Source: Candidatus Nitrosopelagicus sp. (GTDB taxonomy: Archaea > Thermoproteota > Nitrososphaeria > Nitrososphaerales > Nitrosopumilaceae). From it: a stretch of 64,000 bases of DNA. Positions 1 to 8,279 of the stretch are shown here, one piece after another (the stretch's first letter is position 1; each line of letters opens with the position of its first letter). The notes under the pieces were generated by a model, which made no database searches, was not told the DNA's origin, and was given only the letters and a program-made list of their open reading frames with translations. Position numbers and translations under genes: made by a program. The stretch is from positions 1 through 64,000 of the forward strand of contig JAOMEP010000003.1 in NCBI GenBank assembly GCA_028345965.1, given 5' to 3'.

Positions 1-1350
1 TGTTACAAGATTTTGACTTGGCGATTTTGCTTCAAGGGAAATATCATCCATAGAAGAGATTGTTGGAGGAGTAGAATCTTGAATTGTAACTGTTTGAGAA
101 GCAATAGCCATATTTCCGGCACCATCAACAGCGGTCCAAATTATAGTATTAATTCCTAGAGGAAATGAGGAGGGAGCATTATTTGTTAGAGAATAAATTC
201 CACTTTCATCAGTTGCCATTGCCTCACCAATATTTATGAGAGTTAATGGTCCAGACGCTTCTATCAATATATCCTCAGGAACCATAATTGTTGGTTTTTG
301 AAAATCATTAGGAATAGGATTTACAGGCTGTAATGGAGATTTGATAGTTTCAATTTTTTCAGATTCAGGAATAGTTTCTAGCGGAAGTGTTTGTTCCTCT
401 TCAATTATAATAGAATCTTGAACCAAAGGAGTTGAGAATTTCTGAATACGATGACCCTGCGTATCAGTAACAAAAAGATATCCATCATTTGAAATTGCTA
501 TATCTTTTGGAAATTTGAAATTTCCATTTTCATTTCCCATCTGACCAAACATTGACAATGAAATACCAAATTCATTGTAATGAATTATTCTATTATTTCT
601 ATAATCAACAATATAGAAATTATCTTCTTGATCAAATGCTATTCCTTGTGGATGAATGGGATAACCACCCACACTATCATTAAGTATTTTTTCAAAATTT
701 TCTTCTATATCAAAAACAATGATTTTGTTTTGATTTGGATCAGTAACATAGATTTTATCAGAATTAATTGCAATATCCACAGGTGTAACAAAACTACCAC
801 CAAATTTTCCGCTTTGTCCAAAGTATGAAACGAATTCACCATCAAGAGTAAACTTTTGAATTCTTGCATTGCCAGAATCAACAATGTAAACAAGATTATC
901 ATCAGAGATGGTTATTCCACGTGGAGATTTGAAAAATCCAACATCTTTTCCAAATCCACCCCATTTTGAAATGAATTCCCCATCAAGAGTAAACTTTTGA
1001 ATATCGTGATTTTTGTTATCAACTACAAATACAAATTCATCAGAAACTGCTATTCCTGTAGGATGACCAAATTCTCCAGAGTTTGTTCCGCGGTTTCCCC
1101 ATTCAGTAAGAAAGTTTCCGGTGGAATCAAATTTTTGAACACGTGAATTACCAAGATCAGTAACATAAACATTATTTTCAGAATCAAATGCTAAATGTTG
1201 AGGGCTTAAGAAAAAGCCAGATTTTGAGATTCCAGCCTTTCCCCATTGTGATTCAAAATTATGACCGCTTGCAGCATCAACATTTTCAATATATGAAATT
1301 CCTGCCAAAGATACAGTCAATGCTAAGACTAGGATTATCTGTAGATGCAC
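1..1350 (-). CDS. secreted NHL-repeat protein with HYR-type Ig domains, C-terminus cut by window edge
   Basis: This ORF is open at the window edge and so is missing from the ORF track. I translated it from a GTG at 1350 (frame closed upstream by TGA); an in-frame TTG at 1413 is an alternative start. It opens with a signal peptide (hydrophobic 'IILVLALTVSLAGISYI', then VDA-A). About six NHL repeats follow, each with cores like 'SPRGITISDDN' and 'ARIQKF', which would form a beta-propeller. Next comes a Pro/Glu-rich linker, then one HYR-type domain ending 'GNMAIASQTVTIQDSTPP' and the start of a second. It is probably an extracellular surface protein; NHL propellers usually bind protein or polysaccharide. 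A weak TATA-like TTTAAATAA lies at 1449-1457 on the coding strand. The function is inferred from domains only. Confidence 0.8.
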   Translation of the reverse strand, partial: MHLQIILVLALTVSLAGISYIENVDAASGHNFESQWGKAGISKSGFFLSPQHLAFDSENNVYVTDLGNSRVQKFDSTGNFLTEWGNRGTNSGEFGHPTGIAVSDEFVFVVDNKNHDIQKFTLDGEFISKWGGFGKDVGFFKSPRGITISDDNLVYIVDSGNARIQKFTLDGEFVSYFGQSGKFGGSFVTPVDIAINSDKIYVTDPNQNKIIVFDIEENFEKILNDSVGGYPIHPQGIAFDQEDNFYIVDYRNNRIIHYNEFGISLSMFGQMGNENGNFKFPKDIAISNDGYLFVTDTQGHRIQKFSTPLVQDSIIIEEEQTLPLETIPESEKIETIKSPLQPVNPIPNDFQKPTIMVPEDILIEASGPLTLINIGEAMATDESGIYSLTNNAPSSFPLGINTIIWTAVDGAGNMAIASQTVTIQDSTPPTISSMDDISLEAKSPSQNLVT

Positions 1351-1477
1351 AGAAAATACTCTAAAAATTGACTCAAGATCAACCGTGTAAGTATTTTTTA
1401 CAATTTTTGTCAAAAATTGACTAACTTTTCAGTCATTGAACTAGTTGATTTAAATAATTAATTCGTAAATTCATGGT

Positions 1478-2254
1478 TTAGAATGGTTTGTTGACATCAC
1501 GAGTAAATACATAACTTGAAAGACCAATCATTACTATGCTAAATATTCCTAAAATAGCAATACTGGTCATTGCAGACAAACTATCCACATATCCAGACAT
1601 CATCTCTCTAACAAGAATTACAGTATAGCTTACAGGATTAAATGCTGCAACAGATGCAAGCCAATCAGGCATTAATTCAAGTGGGAAAAGCGCAGGACTA
1701 AGCAAGAATAATGGCATTCCAAGAAAATTAATTATTCCCCAGAATGTTTCTTGTGATTTTGCAGCTGCTGCAACCATGACAGAGATTCCTGAAAAACCAA
1801 TTGAGAATAATATTACAATTCCCATTATAGGTGCAATCATCCATAGATTAGGCATAGTAACACCAAGCATCAACGCCATTCCAAGAATTAAGCTAGATTG
1901 AAATGCAGCAATCATAGATATTGCAAGCATTTTTCCTAATGCAATTGATGAACGAGAGATTGGAGAGGTTAATGCCTTGTTCATAAAACCATAACGTCTA
2001 TCCCACAGAGTATTAACACCACCAAAAATACTTGTGAATATTGCAGTGAGTATCAAAACACCCGGAGCCATGAATTCAATGTATTCACCATCAAATCCTA
2101 CGGATTGTATTAATGGTTGAGTTCCAGCAAAAATATTCCCCATCACTACAATCCAAATTGCAGGTTGAATTAATCGAATTATAACACCACTCTTTGATTT
2201 TCTATAACGTTTCATTTCACGCCAAAAAATTGCATATGTATCAGAGATTATCAT
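1478..2254 (-). CDS. ABC-2 type transporter permease
   Basis: This is a 258-residue protein with about six hydrophobic segments and the ABC-2 family pattern (N-terminal amphipathic 'FWREMKRYRKS', then a loop resembling 'LWDRRYGFMNKALTSPISR'). It is the membrane partner of the ATPase encoded just upstream: its ATG overlaps that gene's stop by four bases (ATGA), a sign of translational coupling. Together they resemble DrrAB/NatAB-type exporters, which move drugs, lipids or ions outward. The substrate cannot be read from the sequence. Confidence 0.88.
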   Translation of the reverse strand: MIISDTYAIFWREMKRYRKSKSGVIIRLIQPAIWIVVMGNIFAGTQPLIQSVGFDGEYIEFMAPGVLILTAIFTSIFGGVNTLWDRRYGFMNKALTSPISRSSIALGKMLAISMIAAFQSSLILGMALMLGVTMPNLWMIAPIMGIVILFSIGFSGISVMVAAAAKSQETFWGIINFLGMPLFLLSPALFPLELMPDWLASVAAFNPVSYTVILVREMMSGYVDSLSAMTSIAILGIFSIVMIGLSSYVFTRDVNKPF

Positions 2255-3255
2255 AATCCACGTCTCCTTGATTGATTGTGTTCTTTTCTTTTATTGAATT
2301 TTCCATTTGTATCATCTCGTAAATTGTGACCAGTGTATGAAATGAAAACATCATCCAAGGTCGGTTTATTCAATACAAATGAATCAATAGATATTCCAAT
2401 TTCAGATGAAGATTGGAAAATTTTTGGTATTACTTGAGTTGAATTGGATGATTGAACAACCAGGGTGTTATCATTAATTTCTACATTTTTTATTAAATCA
2501 AGTGCTTTAATTTTTTGAATAAATTGTTCATGTTTTGTTTCATCAGGAATTATAGAAAATGTTATCATATCAGTTTCTAATTTATTTTTCATCGATTCAG
2601 GAGTGTCAACTATCTGGATTTTTCCATAATCAATAATACCAACTCTATCACATAGACTATCTGCTTCTTCCATGTAATGTGTTGAAACAAAGATAGTCAT
2701 TCCAAACTCTTTGTGAATTTTTCGTATGTATTGCCAGATTTTTCTTCGTGTTTGTATGTCTAATCCAACCGTAGGCTCATCTAAGAATAGAACTTTTGGT
2801 CTATGAATCAATCCACATGCAATATCAAGTCTTTTTCTCATTCCGCCGGAAAATGTGATTGATTGTTCATCTTGTTTTTCAGTTAATTCAACTAAATCAA
2901 TTACCTCTTCAATTCGTTTTTGAGTTTGATCCTTGGGAATTTGGCTAATTTTACATTGAAATTGCAGATTTTCTCGTGCGGTCAGATATTCATCAATACC
3001 AATTTCTTGTTGAACAAATCCAATATTCTTACGCACTTTGGAAGGATTTGTTACCACATCAAATCCATATACAGATGCATTACCAGAAGTAGGTTTCAAT
3101 AGAGTGGTCAGAATCATCATCGTAGTACTCTTTCCAGCACCATTTGGACCAAGAAAGCCAAAAATTTCACCTTCTTCCACATTAAGGGAAATATTATCAA
3201 TCGCGGTTGATTTTTTAAAATTTTTCGTTAAGGAATTGATTTCTATAGCATTCAT
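2251..3255 (-). CDS. ABC transporter ATP-binding protein (DrrA/NatA-like)
   Basis: This 334-residue protein has a complete nucleotide-binding domain: Walker A GPNGAGKST (about 36-44), Q-loop 'FVQQE' (81-85), signature FSGGMRKRLD (136-145), Walker B LFLDEPTVGLD (157-167) and the switch histidine in 'STHYMEEAD' (192-200). A C-terminal extension of about 110 residues, typical of the DrrA/CcmA-like DUF4162 group, precedes a basic tail. It energises the adjoining permease, with which it shares a 4-base overlap. It is the first gene of the minus-strand pair and starts next to the divergent promoter at about 3310. Confidence 0.92.
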   Translation of the reverse strand: MNAIEINSLTKNFKKSTAIDNISLNVEEGEIFGFLGPNGAGKSTTMMILTTLLKPTSGNASVYGFDVVTNPSKVRKNIGFVQQEIGIDEYLTARENLQFQCKISQIPKDQTQKRIEEVIDLVELTEKQDEQSITFSGGMRKRLDIACGLIHRPKVLFLDEPTVGLDIQTRRKIWQYIRKIHKEFGMTIFVSTHYMEEADSLCDRVGIIDYGKIQIVDTPESMKNKLETDMITFSIIPDETKHEQFIQKIKALDLIKNVEINDNTLVVQSSNSTQVIPKIFQSSSEIGISIDSFVLNKPTLDDVFISYTGHNLRDDTNGKFNKRKEHNQSRRRGL

Positions 3256-3308
3256 AACTAACTTTTAGAATAAGAATATAATTTGCTTGCTAAAACAGTC
3301 ATTTCATA

Positions 3309-3318
3309 TTTTAAATAT
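3309..3318 (+). promoter_or_regulatory. TATA box for the 3339/3428 gene pair
   Basis: TTTTAAATAT is centred about 26 nt before the ATG at 3339. That spacing would put the transcription start at or next to the start codon (leaderless), and it favours the 28-aa ORF being real. Confidence 0.5.
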
Positions 3319-3338
3319 TCTATATGATTAATCAGATT

Positions 3339-3425
3339 ATGCAAGGAAACAAAATCATGTATGTCATGGGCGTAGGAGGTTCATGTCTTCTTGCAATGTT
3401 TGCAGCATATATGGCATTTGGATAA
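3339..3425 (+). CDS. 28-aa single-pass membrane microprotein
   Basis: This ORF is too short for the track. It reads MQGNKIMYVMGVGGSCLLAM... and ends in 'MAFG'. A single Gly/Ala/Met-rich hydrophobic segment spans nearly the whole peptide. Support comes from a TATA element at leaderless distance and from its position: its stop is two bases before the ATG of the F420-type reductase, so the two would be co-transcribed and probably co-translated. I do not recognise a family. It could instead be a non-functional leader ORF. Confidence 0.45.
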   Translation: MQGNKIMYVMGVGGSCLLAMFAAYMAFG

Positions 3426-3427
3426 AA

Positions 3428-3757
3428 ATGAAAATAATTAATAATTTAACATTCAAGGCAATACTAAAAACTAAAGGTAGGAAAACAGGTAAGGAGCATA
3501 CAGTTTGGGCAAAAGCTGTAACTTACAATGATATGATTTACTTTTCTAGACGAAATCCAAATAGTGATTGGCTAAAAAATGCAATTGCACATCCGCAAGT
3601 AAAAGTTGAATTTGATGGAAACAAATTTTCAGGAGTGGCAAGATTAGTTCAAGAAGAAGAACTTTCACAGAAAATTTCAAATTTAAAATATACAGAAGAA
3701 AATAGACAGAAAGAAGCTAGAGTCGTGTTAGAAATAAAATTATTAAAAAGTGATTAA
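3428..3757 (+). CDS. deazaflavin (F420)-dependent nitroreductase-family protein
   Basis: I chose the ATG at 3428 rather than the track start because the family core begins here and a microORF ends two bases upstream; this gives 109 residues. The motif 'LKTKGRKTGKEHTVW', then 'DMIYFSRRNPNSDWLKN' and 'HPQVKVEFDG', matches the DDN/FDOR-B split-barrel pattern (GRxSGk...WyxNlxAnPxV). Members bind F420 or a related flavin and reduce quinones or nitro compounds. A cofE homologue at 33975 suggests F420 is made. The protein is slightly shorter than typical members (about 130 aa). Its stop interlocks with that of the convergent gene. Confidence 0.7.
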   Translation: MKIINNLTFKAILKTKGRKTGKEHTVWAKAVTYNDMIYFSRRNPNSDWLKNAIAHPQVKVEFDGNKFSGVARLVQEEELSQKISNLKYTEENRQKEARVVLEIKLLKSD

Positions 3758-4398
3758 ACTATATGAACTACAGTAGATAATCCTCTACGGTCATATTCAT
3801 TTCCATCTTTCATTTCACTAATTATAATAGTAAATGAAATCACATCTCTTTGAACACATCGACTAGCATCTAGTTTTAGATGTACATCTAATGTATCAAA
3901 TTCTTGTTCAGGAATGTTTGTTTCATCAAAAAATACTTTTCCAGTTGATTCAATTCTGAATCTGTCATCTTTATGATGGAATCCTAGTTTAGTTTTCCTA
4001 CCATCCCTACCAATAGATTTTACATGAACATCAATTATTCCTGGTTTTGACATTGTATATTCAGACTTTTGATTAATGAATACACCAATTTGAAAAATTT
4101 TTCCAGCAGTGGCCTCAGCCATCTTTTGAATTCCATCATTCATGATAACATCAATAGCTTTGATGGATGTAGGAACTTTGGCAAGCCAAGTGTTTGTCTT
4201 TTCTATTATTGCAGAAATGTCACTTCGTCTTTTTTTATCCTCATCTTCAGGTAATTTGTAATAATCAACCCATTCCAAATAACTTCCAGAAATATCTTCA
4301 ATAAAATCAATACAAGTTCTTTTGTAATCAGTTACATTGTCAGTTCTCTCAGAATCATCACCTGTACGCATACTATCATAATCCATAGGCATTGCCAT
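3754..4398 (-). CDS. conserved hypothetical protein, soluble, 214 aa
   Basis: I do not recognise this protein. It is acidic and soluble with no signal peptide. The N-terminal half looks helical (about 25-100); the C-terminal half is beta-rich with 'VFINQKSEYTMSKPGIIDVHVKS' features. It lies alone between convergent and divergent neighbours, and its stop codon is interlocked with that of the F420-type reductase. Codon use matches its neighbours, which argues for a genuine lineage-specific gene. Confidence 0.7.
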   Translation of the reverse strand: MAMPMDYDSMRTGDDSERTDNVTDYKRTCIDFIEDISGSYLEWVDYYKLPEDEDKKRRSDISAIIEKTNTWLAKVPTSIKAIDVIMNDGIQKMAEATAGKIFQIGVFINQKSEYTMSKPGIIDVHVKSIGRDGRKTKLGFHHKDDRFRIESTGKVFFDETNIPEQEFDTLDVHLKLDASRCVQRDVISFTIIISEMKDGNEYDRRGLSTVVHIV

Positions 4399-4461
4399 GT
4401 TGATTCCAGATATTATGTTGTAAAAAAACTAATCTAAATATGGTAATATCTAACATGGAAT

Positions 4462-4950
4462 ATGTTTAAGACAATTACAGAAGATTTGCAAAAAACATTA
4501 AAATCAAATTTACCACAAATACGATTTCTGTTAAAAAAAAATCCAGGAATGGCGTATAAAGAAATTGGAGAAATTGGGAAAAATGTTGGAAAAAAATACA
4601 ATATTGAATTATTAGTTAATTTTCCACATGAAGGAAAGATTGATAATTTTGAGATGTATGGGAAACAAGATCTTAGTTTGATTATAGATATGGAAAAGAA
4701 ACGTTTTCCTTTTGAAAGAAGCATAATAAAACAAAAAGCCATAGAATTGTTAGGAGAGATAAAAACTGAAGATGCTTACATGTATGAGGATAAAGAAGGA
4801 GTAAGAATAATTTTTAACGATAACATACAAGATAAAATCGACATTCTTCCACATTCATTGCATATTTGGTATGAATTCACTCAACCAGTAACAGAATTTT
4901 GTGAATGGCTTTTGGAGAATGTCTATCTTATGAAAGATATACGAGATTAA
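4462..4950 (+). CDS. conserved hypothetical protein, 162 aa
   Basis: This is a soluble protein with no recognised family. It begins with an amphipathic helical stretch (1-45), followed by an alternating charged beta/alpha region and a C-terminal tryptophan-containing helix ('WYEFTQPVTEFCEWLLENVY'). No catalytic motif is visible. It is monocistronic and convergent with the TPR gene, the two stops sharing TTAA. Confidence 0.68.
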   Translation: MFKTITEDLQKTLKSNLPQIRFLLKKNPGMAYKEIGEIGKNVGKKYNIELLVNFPHEGKIDNFEMYGKQDLSLIIDMEKKRFPFERSIIKQKAIELLGEIKTEDAYMYEDKEGVRIIFNDNIQDKIDILPHSLHIWYEFTQPVTEFCEWLLENVYLMKDIRD

Positions 4951-5336
4951 GATTCTAATTCAGTAATAAGATCGCGTACTTCAAAATTATCTGGAGCGAC
5001 ATCCAAAATTTTTCTACAACAATCAATTACAACATCAAGTTCATTTTGTTTTAATTCTTGATTATCTTCCTTTTCAGCCAAATATTGATGAACACGTAAT
5101 TTTAAGGAAAGCGTTTCAACATCATATGGATTGATTTCCAATACTCTATTGATATAATGAAGTGTCTTTTCTTCATCATTTAGCATGTAGTACATACTTC
5201 CCATAATGAATAGAAAATCAGGATCCTTTGAGAATTTTGCTTCCAATTCATTACCAAAAGATATAGCTTGGTCATATTCTCCTTGACCAATTAATTTTCG
5301 AAGTTTTCGTTTGGGATAACTAAAAAGACCGGTCAT
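4947..5336 (-). CDS. small TPR-repeat protein
   Basis: In this 129-residue protein, residues 15-110 read as about three tetratricopeptide helices pairs ('GEYDQAISFGNELEAKF', 'FLFIMGSMYYMLNDEEKTLHYINRVLEINPYDVET'). TPRs normally hold protein partners. A basic N-terminus (YPKRKLRKLI) precedes them. It sits downstream of the secreted 501-aa protein, separated by only 16 bases, so the two may share a transcript. The partner is unknown. Confidence 0.8.
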   Translation of the reverse strand: MTGLFSYPKRKLRKLIGQGEYDQAISFGNELEAKFSKDPDFLFIMGSMYYMLNDEEKTLHYINRVLEINPYDVETLSLKLRVHQYLAEKEDNQELKQNELDVVIDCCRKILDVAPDNFEVRDLITELES

Positions 5337-5352
5337 ATTTTCACATCATTTA

Positions 5353-6858
5353 CTAAGATAGTTTCATTATTCCATTGGAGATTAACCATTGGATTCCACC
5401 AACGAACGTATTATCATCAATTTGACCATCTGCCCAAAATTCTGCAATATCTTTTATCCATGCAGGTATTCCATCAGAACCAGAACCGCTACCTTGTGCA
5501 GTTTCAGGAATTTTCATTATTCCTTGATTAATCAGATATTGTATTCCACTAACAAAATCTGAATCAGGTATCTGACCCTCTGCCCACCATTCAGCATTAC
5601 TTTTTACCCATTGAGGAATTTCGGTAATTGATGCAGTAGGAGGTGCTACAAATGATGTGTTTCCGCCCTTTACAACTTCAACATCAAATGTCATTAATCC
5701 AGAAGTATCAGGATTACCACCTAGAATGTGTTCAGGTCCGGTACCATAGACAATTATTGCATAGATATATTTTCCTGGCGGTTGTTCTGCTATTACAAAC
5801 CTGTGTGTTTGCCCAGATGCGGTGTATAATTCGGCTCGTCCTTCATCAATAGAAACTGTTTGAATTGGAGGTTTAGAAGGATCTGAGAAAACTGCAATAT
5901 CATAATGTACTTGATCCACAAATTCAGTAGGATTTACCATTCGTTTGAAATCAATAAACATCTCAATTTCACATCCTTGTTTCACAATTTTTGGACCGTA
6001 AACGCCTTTTACAATCATTGAAAATGTATTTGTAGACTCGTTAAATTTTGTTTTTAGAAATTCCTCGGGACATCCTGCAGCTGCTTGTTTTGCGGCAGTA
6101 GTTTCTACATTAAGAAAAGGATTTGAAGATACATTTTCCTTATAATCTAACAATTCAAAATCATATTCAACTGGTGGAATACCTTGAGAAACATGCATGA
6201 ATGTTTTACCTTGAATAGGAAATGGAAATTCATCTACAATCCAGACTTTACTTTGTTGACCACCTGTCTTCCAAGTAAGTAGAATGGAATCAAATTGACC
6301 AGCTCCAACTGAAATAGTTTCTTGAGCAGAAGGCAAGATTTGTTGACCGCCAATATTTCCAATCTTTCCCCATGATGCCGCTCTAAAATCTTTTGGACCT
6401 TTTCCAGTTAAGTATACTCCATCGGAATCTATTTCTTTTGTTGCAAATGCAGAAAGCCAAACAATAGAAGATTTGTAAACACTTCGATATGAAGAAATTT
6501 CTTCAGAACCACCAGTAGGTTCTGGAGCAACTTGGCCAACATCCATGTGTCCTTTAACAATTTTCTTTCCATCATAAATTAAAACTTGTATTCTAAATTT
6601 ATCCTCAGTTCCAACACGTACTTCTTCTTGAACCCACATTGCCATGTCGAAATCTGAACAATCTAAATAATCAACATGGCATAAATTGTAACTATAATAG
6701 TCACCTACTTTGAGACCTTCACCAACATACCAAGATCCATCAATGTTTACACCACCTGCTTGAAATCCACCTGAATTAACTTGAGCAAATGAATCTTGAG
6801 ATGCTAAAGGTATTAAAAATAATAATGCAGACGCTGCTATAATTATTGGTAGTCTCAC
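5353..6858 (-). CDS. secreted protein with tandem thaumarchaeal WW-type C-terminal repeats
   Basis: This is a 501-residue exported protein. The signal peptide ends near 'LASQDSFAQ' (about residue 26). The central part is beta-rich with several Cys (for example 'YNLCHVDYLDCSDFD'). The C-terminus carries two diverged repeats of about 40 residues, 'IPQWVKSNAEWWAEGQIPD' and 'IPAWIKDIAEFWADGQIDD', each ending in 'GIMK'. This repeat recurs on many thaumarchaeal surface proteins and may attach or interact at the cell surface (inference). No transmembrane C-terminal anchor is seen. The substrate or role of the main domain is not recognised. Confidence 0.85.
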   Translation of the reverse strand: MRLPIIIAASALLFLIPLASQDSFAQVNSGGFQAGGVNIDGSWYVGEGLKVGDYYSYNLCHVDYLDCSDFDMAMWVQEEVRVGTEDKFRIQVLIYDGKKIVKGHMDVGQVAPEPTGGSEEISSYRSVYKSSIVWLSAFATKEIDSDGVYLTGKGPKDFRAASWGKIGNIGGQQILPSAQETISVGAGQFDSILLTWKTGGQQSKVWIVDEFPFPIQGKTFMHVSQGIPPVEYDFELLDYKENVSSNPFLNVETTAAKQAAAGCPEEFLKTKFNESTNTFSMIVKGVYGPKIVKQGCEIEMFIDFKRMVNPTEFVDQVHYDIAVFSDPSKPPIQTVSIDEGRAELYTASGQTHRFVIAEQPPGKYIYAIIVYGTGPEHILGGNPDTSGLMTFDVEVVKGGNTSFVAPPTASITEIPQWVKSNAEWWAEGQIPDSDFVSGIQYLINQGIMKIPETAQGSGSGSDGIPAWIKDIAEFWADGQIDDNTFVGGIQWLISNGIMKLS

Positions 6859-6947
6859 AAAGTTCAGACTGTTATGAGTATATTTAATGTTTGATAGATT
6901 TTACAATAATAAAATAAAATAAAAAAAGAGAAAATAACTTTATTTTC

Positions 6948-7097
6948 TTATGGATTTAGTTGGGATACTGCTTCTTTACAGACTGCGACGCTACATGTGC
7001 AATCATTAGCACAGAGACAAGTCCCTTGCATTGCACAATCACATTCATAATCTGGATCGCCTGTATCTGCTTCGCATCCGCATGCTTGATCTGTCAT
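6948..7097 (-). CDS. 49-aa cysteine-rich metallothionein-like protein
   Basis: This ORF is below the track cutoff; I read it on the minus strand from ATG 7097 to TAA 6948. The product has nine Cys in 49 residues, eight of them in four CxC pairs (CGC, CDC, CLC, CTC) plus a last single Cys, on an acidic background with almost no hydrophobic core. That layout fits a small metal-thiolate protein (Cu, Zn or similar). It is preceded and followed by A/T-rich spacers, so it is probably its own transcript. The family is not recognised; the metal-binding role is inferred. Confidence 0.72.
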   Translation of the reverse strand: MTDQACGCEADTGDPDYECDCAMQGTCLCANDCTCSVAVCKEAVSQLNP

Positions 7098-7150
7098 GAA
7101 ATTCTAGTGCCAAACTTAGTTTTAAGGGTTTTTCAGATTTCATAACAGCG

Positions 7151-8029
7151 TTAGTGAAAATTGGATAGTAGTGATTTTGGAATTTCAGATAAAGAATCAA
7201 TGGTGTCAGATAAATCTGAAGATGTGGTAGTAAGATCAAATGCAGTTTTTAGCACATGTATCTTATCAGGATTTTTGTTAAGTGAGTCCTTAATTTTATA
7301 AAAATTATTTCTATTCTGATAAATCAAATACAAATAACAATCAGCAAACAACGAGTTTTGAATTAGATAGTTTGCTTTTTTTTCAATAATAATTGAGTTT
7401 TGGTTTTTTTCAATCATATCAGAAAAACCACAAGTAGATTTTAACATTCTAACTAATAATGAAGAAGTTGCTCTTTCAATTCCAGTTTCAGAGATAATTT
7501 TATCTACAAATTGATTTGTATTTTTTTGTTTTAAACTTCTCATGGAAGATAGTGCATGAACAGGATTTGGTAGAATATTATTTTGGAAAAGAATTGAATC
7601 AATAAGAGAAATTATACCAGATTTTATCCAACACGAGACAAATGGATCATCATGTTCAAGAGCATTTTTTGCCTTTGATAATGATAATTGTGATTCAATA
7701 AGAGCATTTTTTGTAGATGTAGAGAATAACACATTTTTCTTTTCTTGAACTTTAGATACTAACATCTTTAGTTCCCATTGGGTATCTTGTATAATTTGGA
7801 TATTTCCATAATGAATTAGGTATTCAGAATTGGTTTCAGATAGACTTCCGTGAGATATTTTTAGAGTTTTAGATTCATGTGTTATAATTTCATCAGGTAT
7901 ATCTTTTCCATCGAATATAATTACATTCTGTATACCACAATCGGTATCAAAGTTATCAGAATCATATCCACCAAGTGCTATCGGAGAGTCATTTGATCCG
8001 ATAATTTTTGTAATTTCGTCCAAGTTCAT
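7151..8029 (-). CDS. conserved hypothetical protein, 292 aa
   Basis: This is a soluble protein with no recognised domain. The first 75 residues look like a small alpha/beta domain ('SPIALGGYDSDNFDTDCGIQN'). The remainder is largely helical ('TKNALIESQLSLSKAKNALEHDDPF' region), reminiscent in outline of helical substrate-binding or nucleotidyltransferase-associated domains, but no catalytic signature is present. It is a single gene starting divergently from tRNA-Glu. Confidence 0.7.
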   Translation of the reverse strand: MNLDEITKIIGSNDSPIALGGYDSDNFDTDCGIQNVIIFDGKDIPDEIITHESKTLKISHGSLSETNSEYLIHYGNIQIIQDTQWELKMLVSKVQEKKNVLFSTSTKNALIESQLSLSKAKNALEHDDPFVSCWIKSGIISLIDSILFQNNILPNPVHALSSMRSLKQKNTNQFVDKIISETGIERATSSLLVRMLKSTCGFSDMIEKNQNSIIIEKKANYLIQNSLFADCYLYLIYQNRNNFYKIKDSLNKNPDKIHVLKTAFDLTTTSSDLSDTIDSLSEIPKSLLSNFH

Positions 8030-8160
8030 GATAATATTTCCATCAACAAGTAATTATTTTGATTACTCAAAACTTTTTTGGGAATATAGTTAATTCAAAA
8101 ATTTTTAAAATAAAAAATTATGCGGATTCGTTTAATTATGACAAATTTCTTGTCAAAACA

Positions 8161-8235
8161 GCTCCTATAGTGTAGTCCGGCCAAGCATATTGCCCTCTCA
8201 AGGCAGTGACTCGGGTTCAAATCCCGATGGGAGCA
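8161..8235 (+). tRNA. tRNA-Glu(CTC)
   Basis: The cloverleaf is clear: acceptor GCTCCTA / TGGGAGC (one T-G), D-arm 'GTGTAGTCCGGCCAAGCAT', anticodon stem TTGCC/GGCAG closing loop CTCTCAA (anticodon CTC), and T-loop 'GGGTTCAAATCCC'. The discriminator is A and CCA is not encoded. A TATA-like TTTAATTATG lies about 27 nt upstream. Identity rests on the anticodon and the archaeal tRNA-Glu D-arm. Confidence 0.95.
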
Positions 8236-8279
8236 TTCATCATAACAAGATTTTAAATCTCAATAATACATAAAATATC

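Noticed and set aside
5643-5852. ORFs antisense to secreted-protein and exosome genes (for example 5643-5852, 25528-25899, 17152-17490)
   Set aside because: They lie wholly inside confident genes on the other strand, with skewed composition typical of shadow frames.
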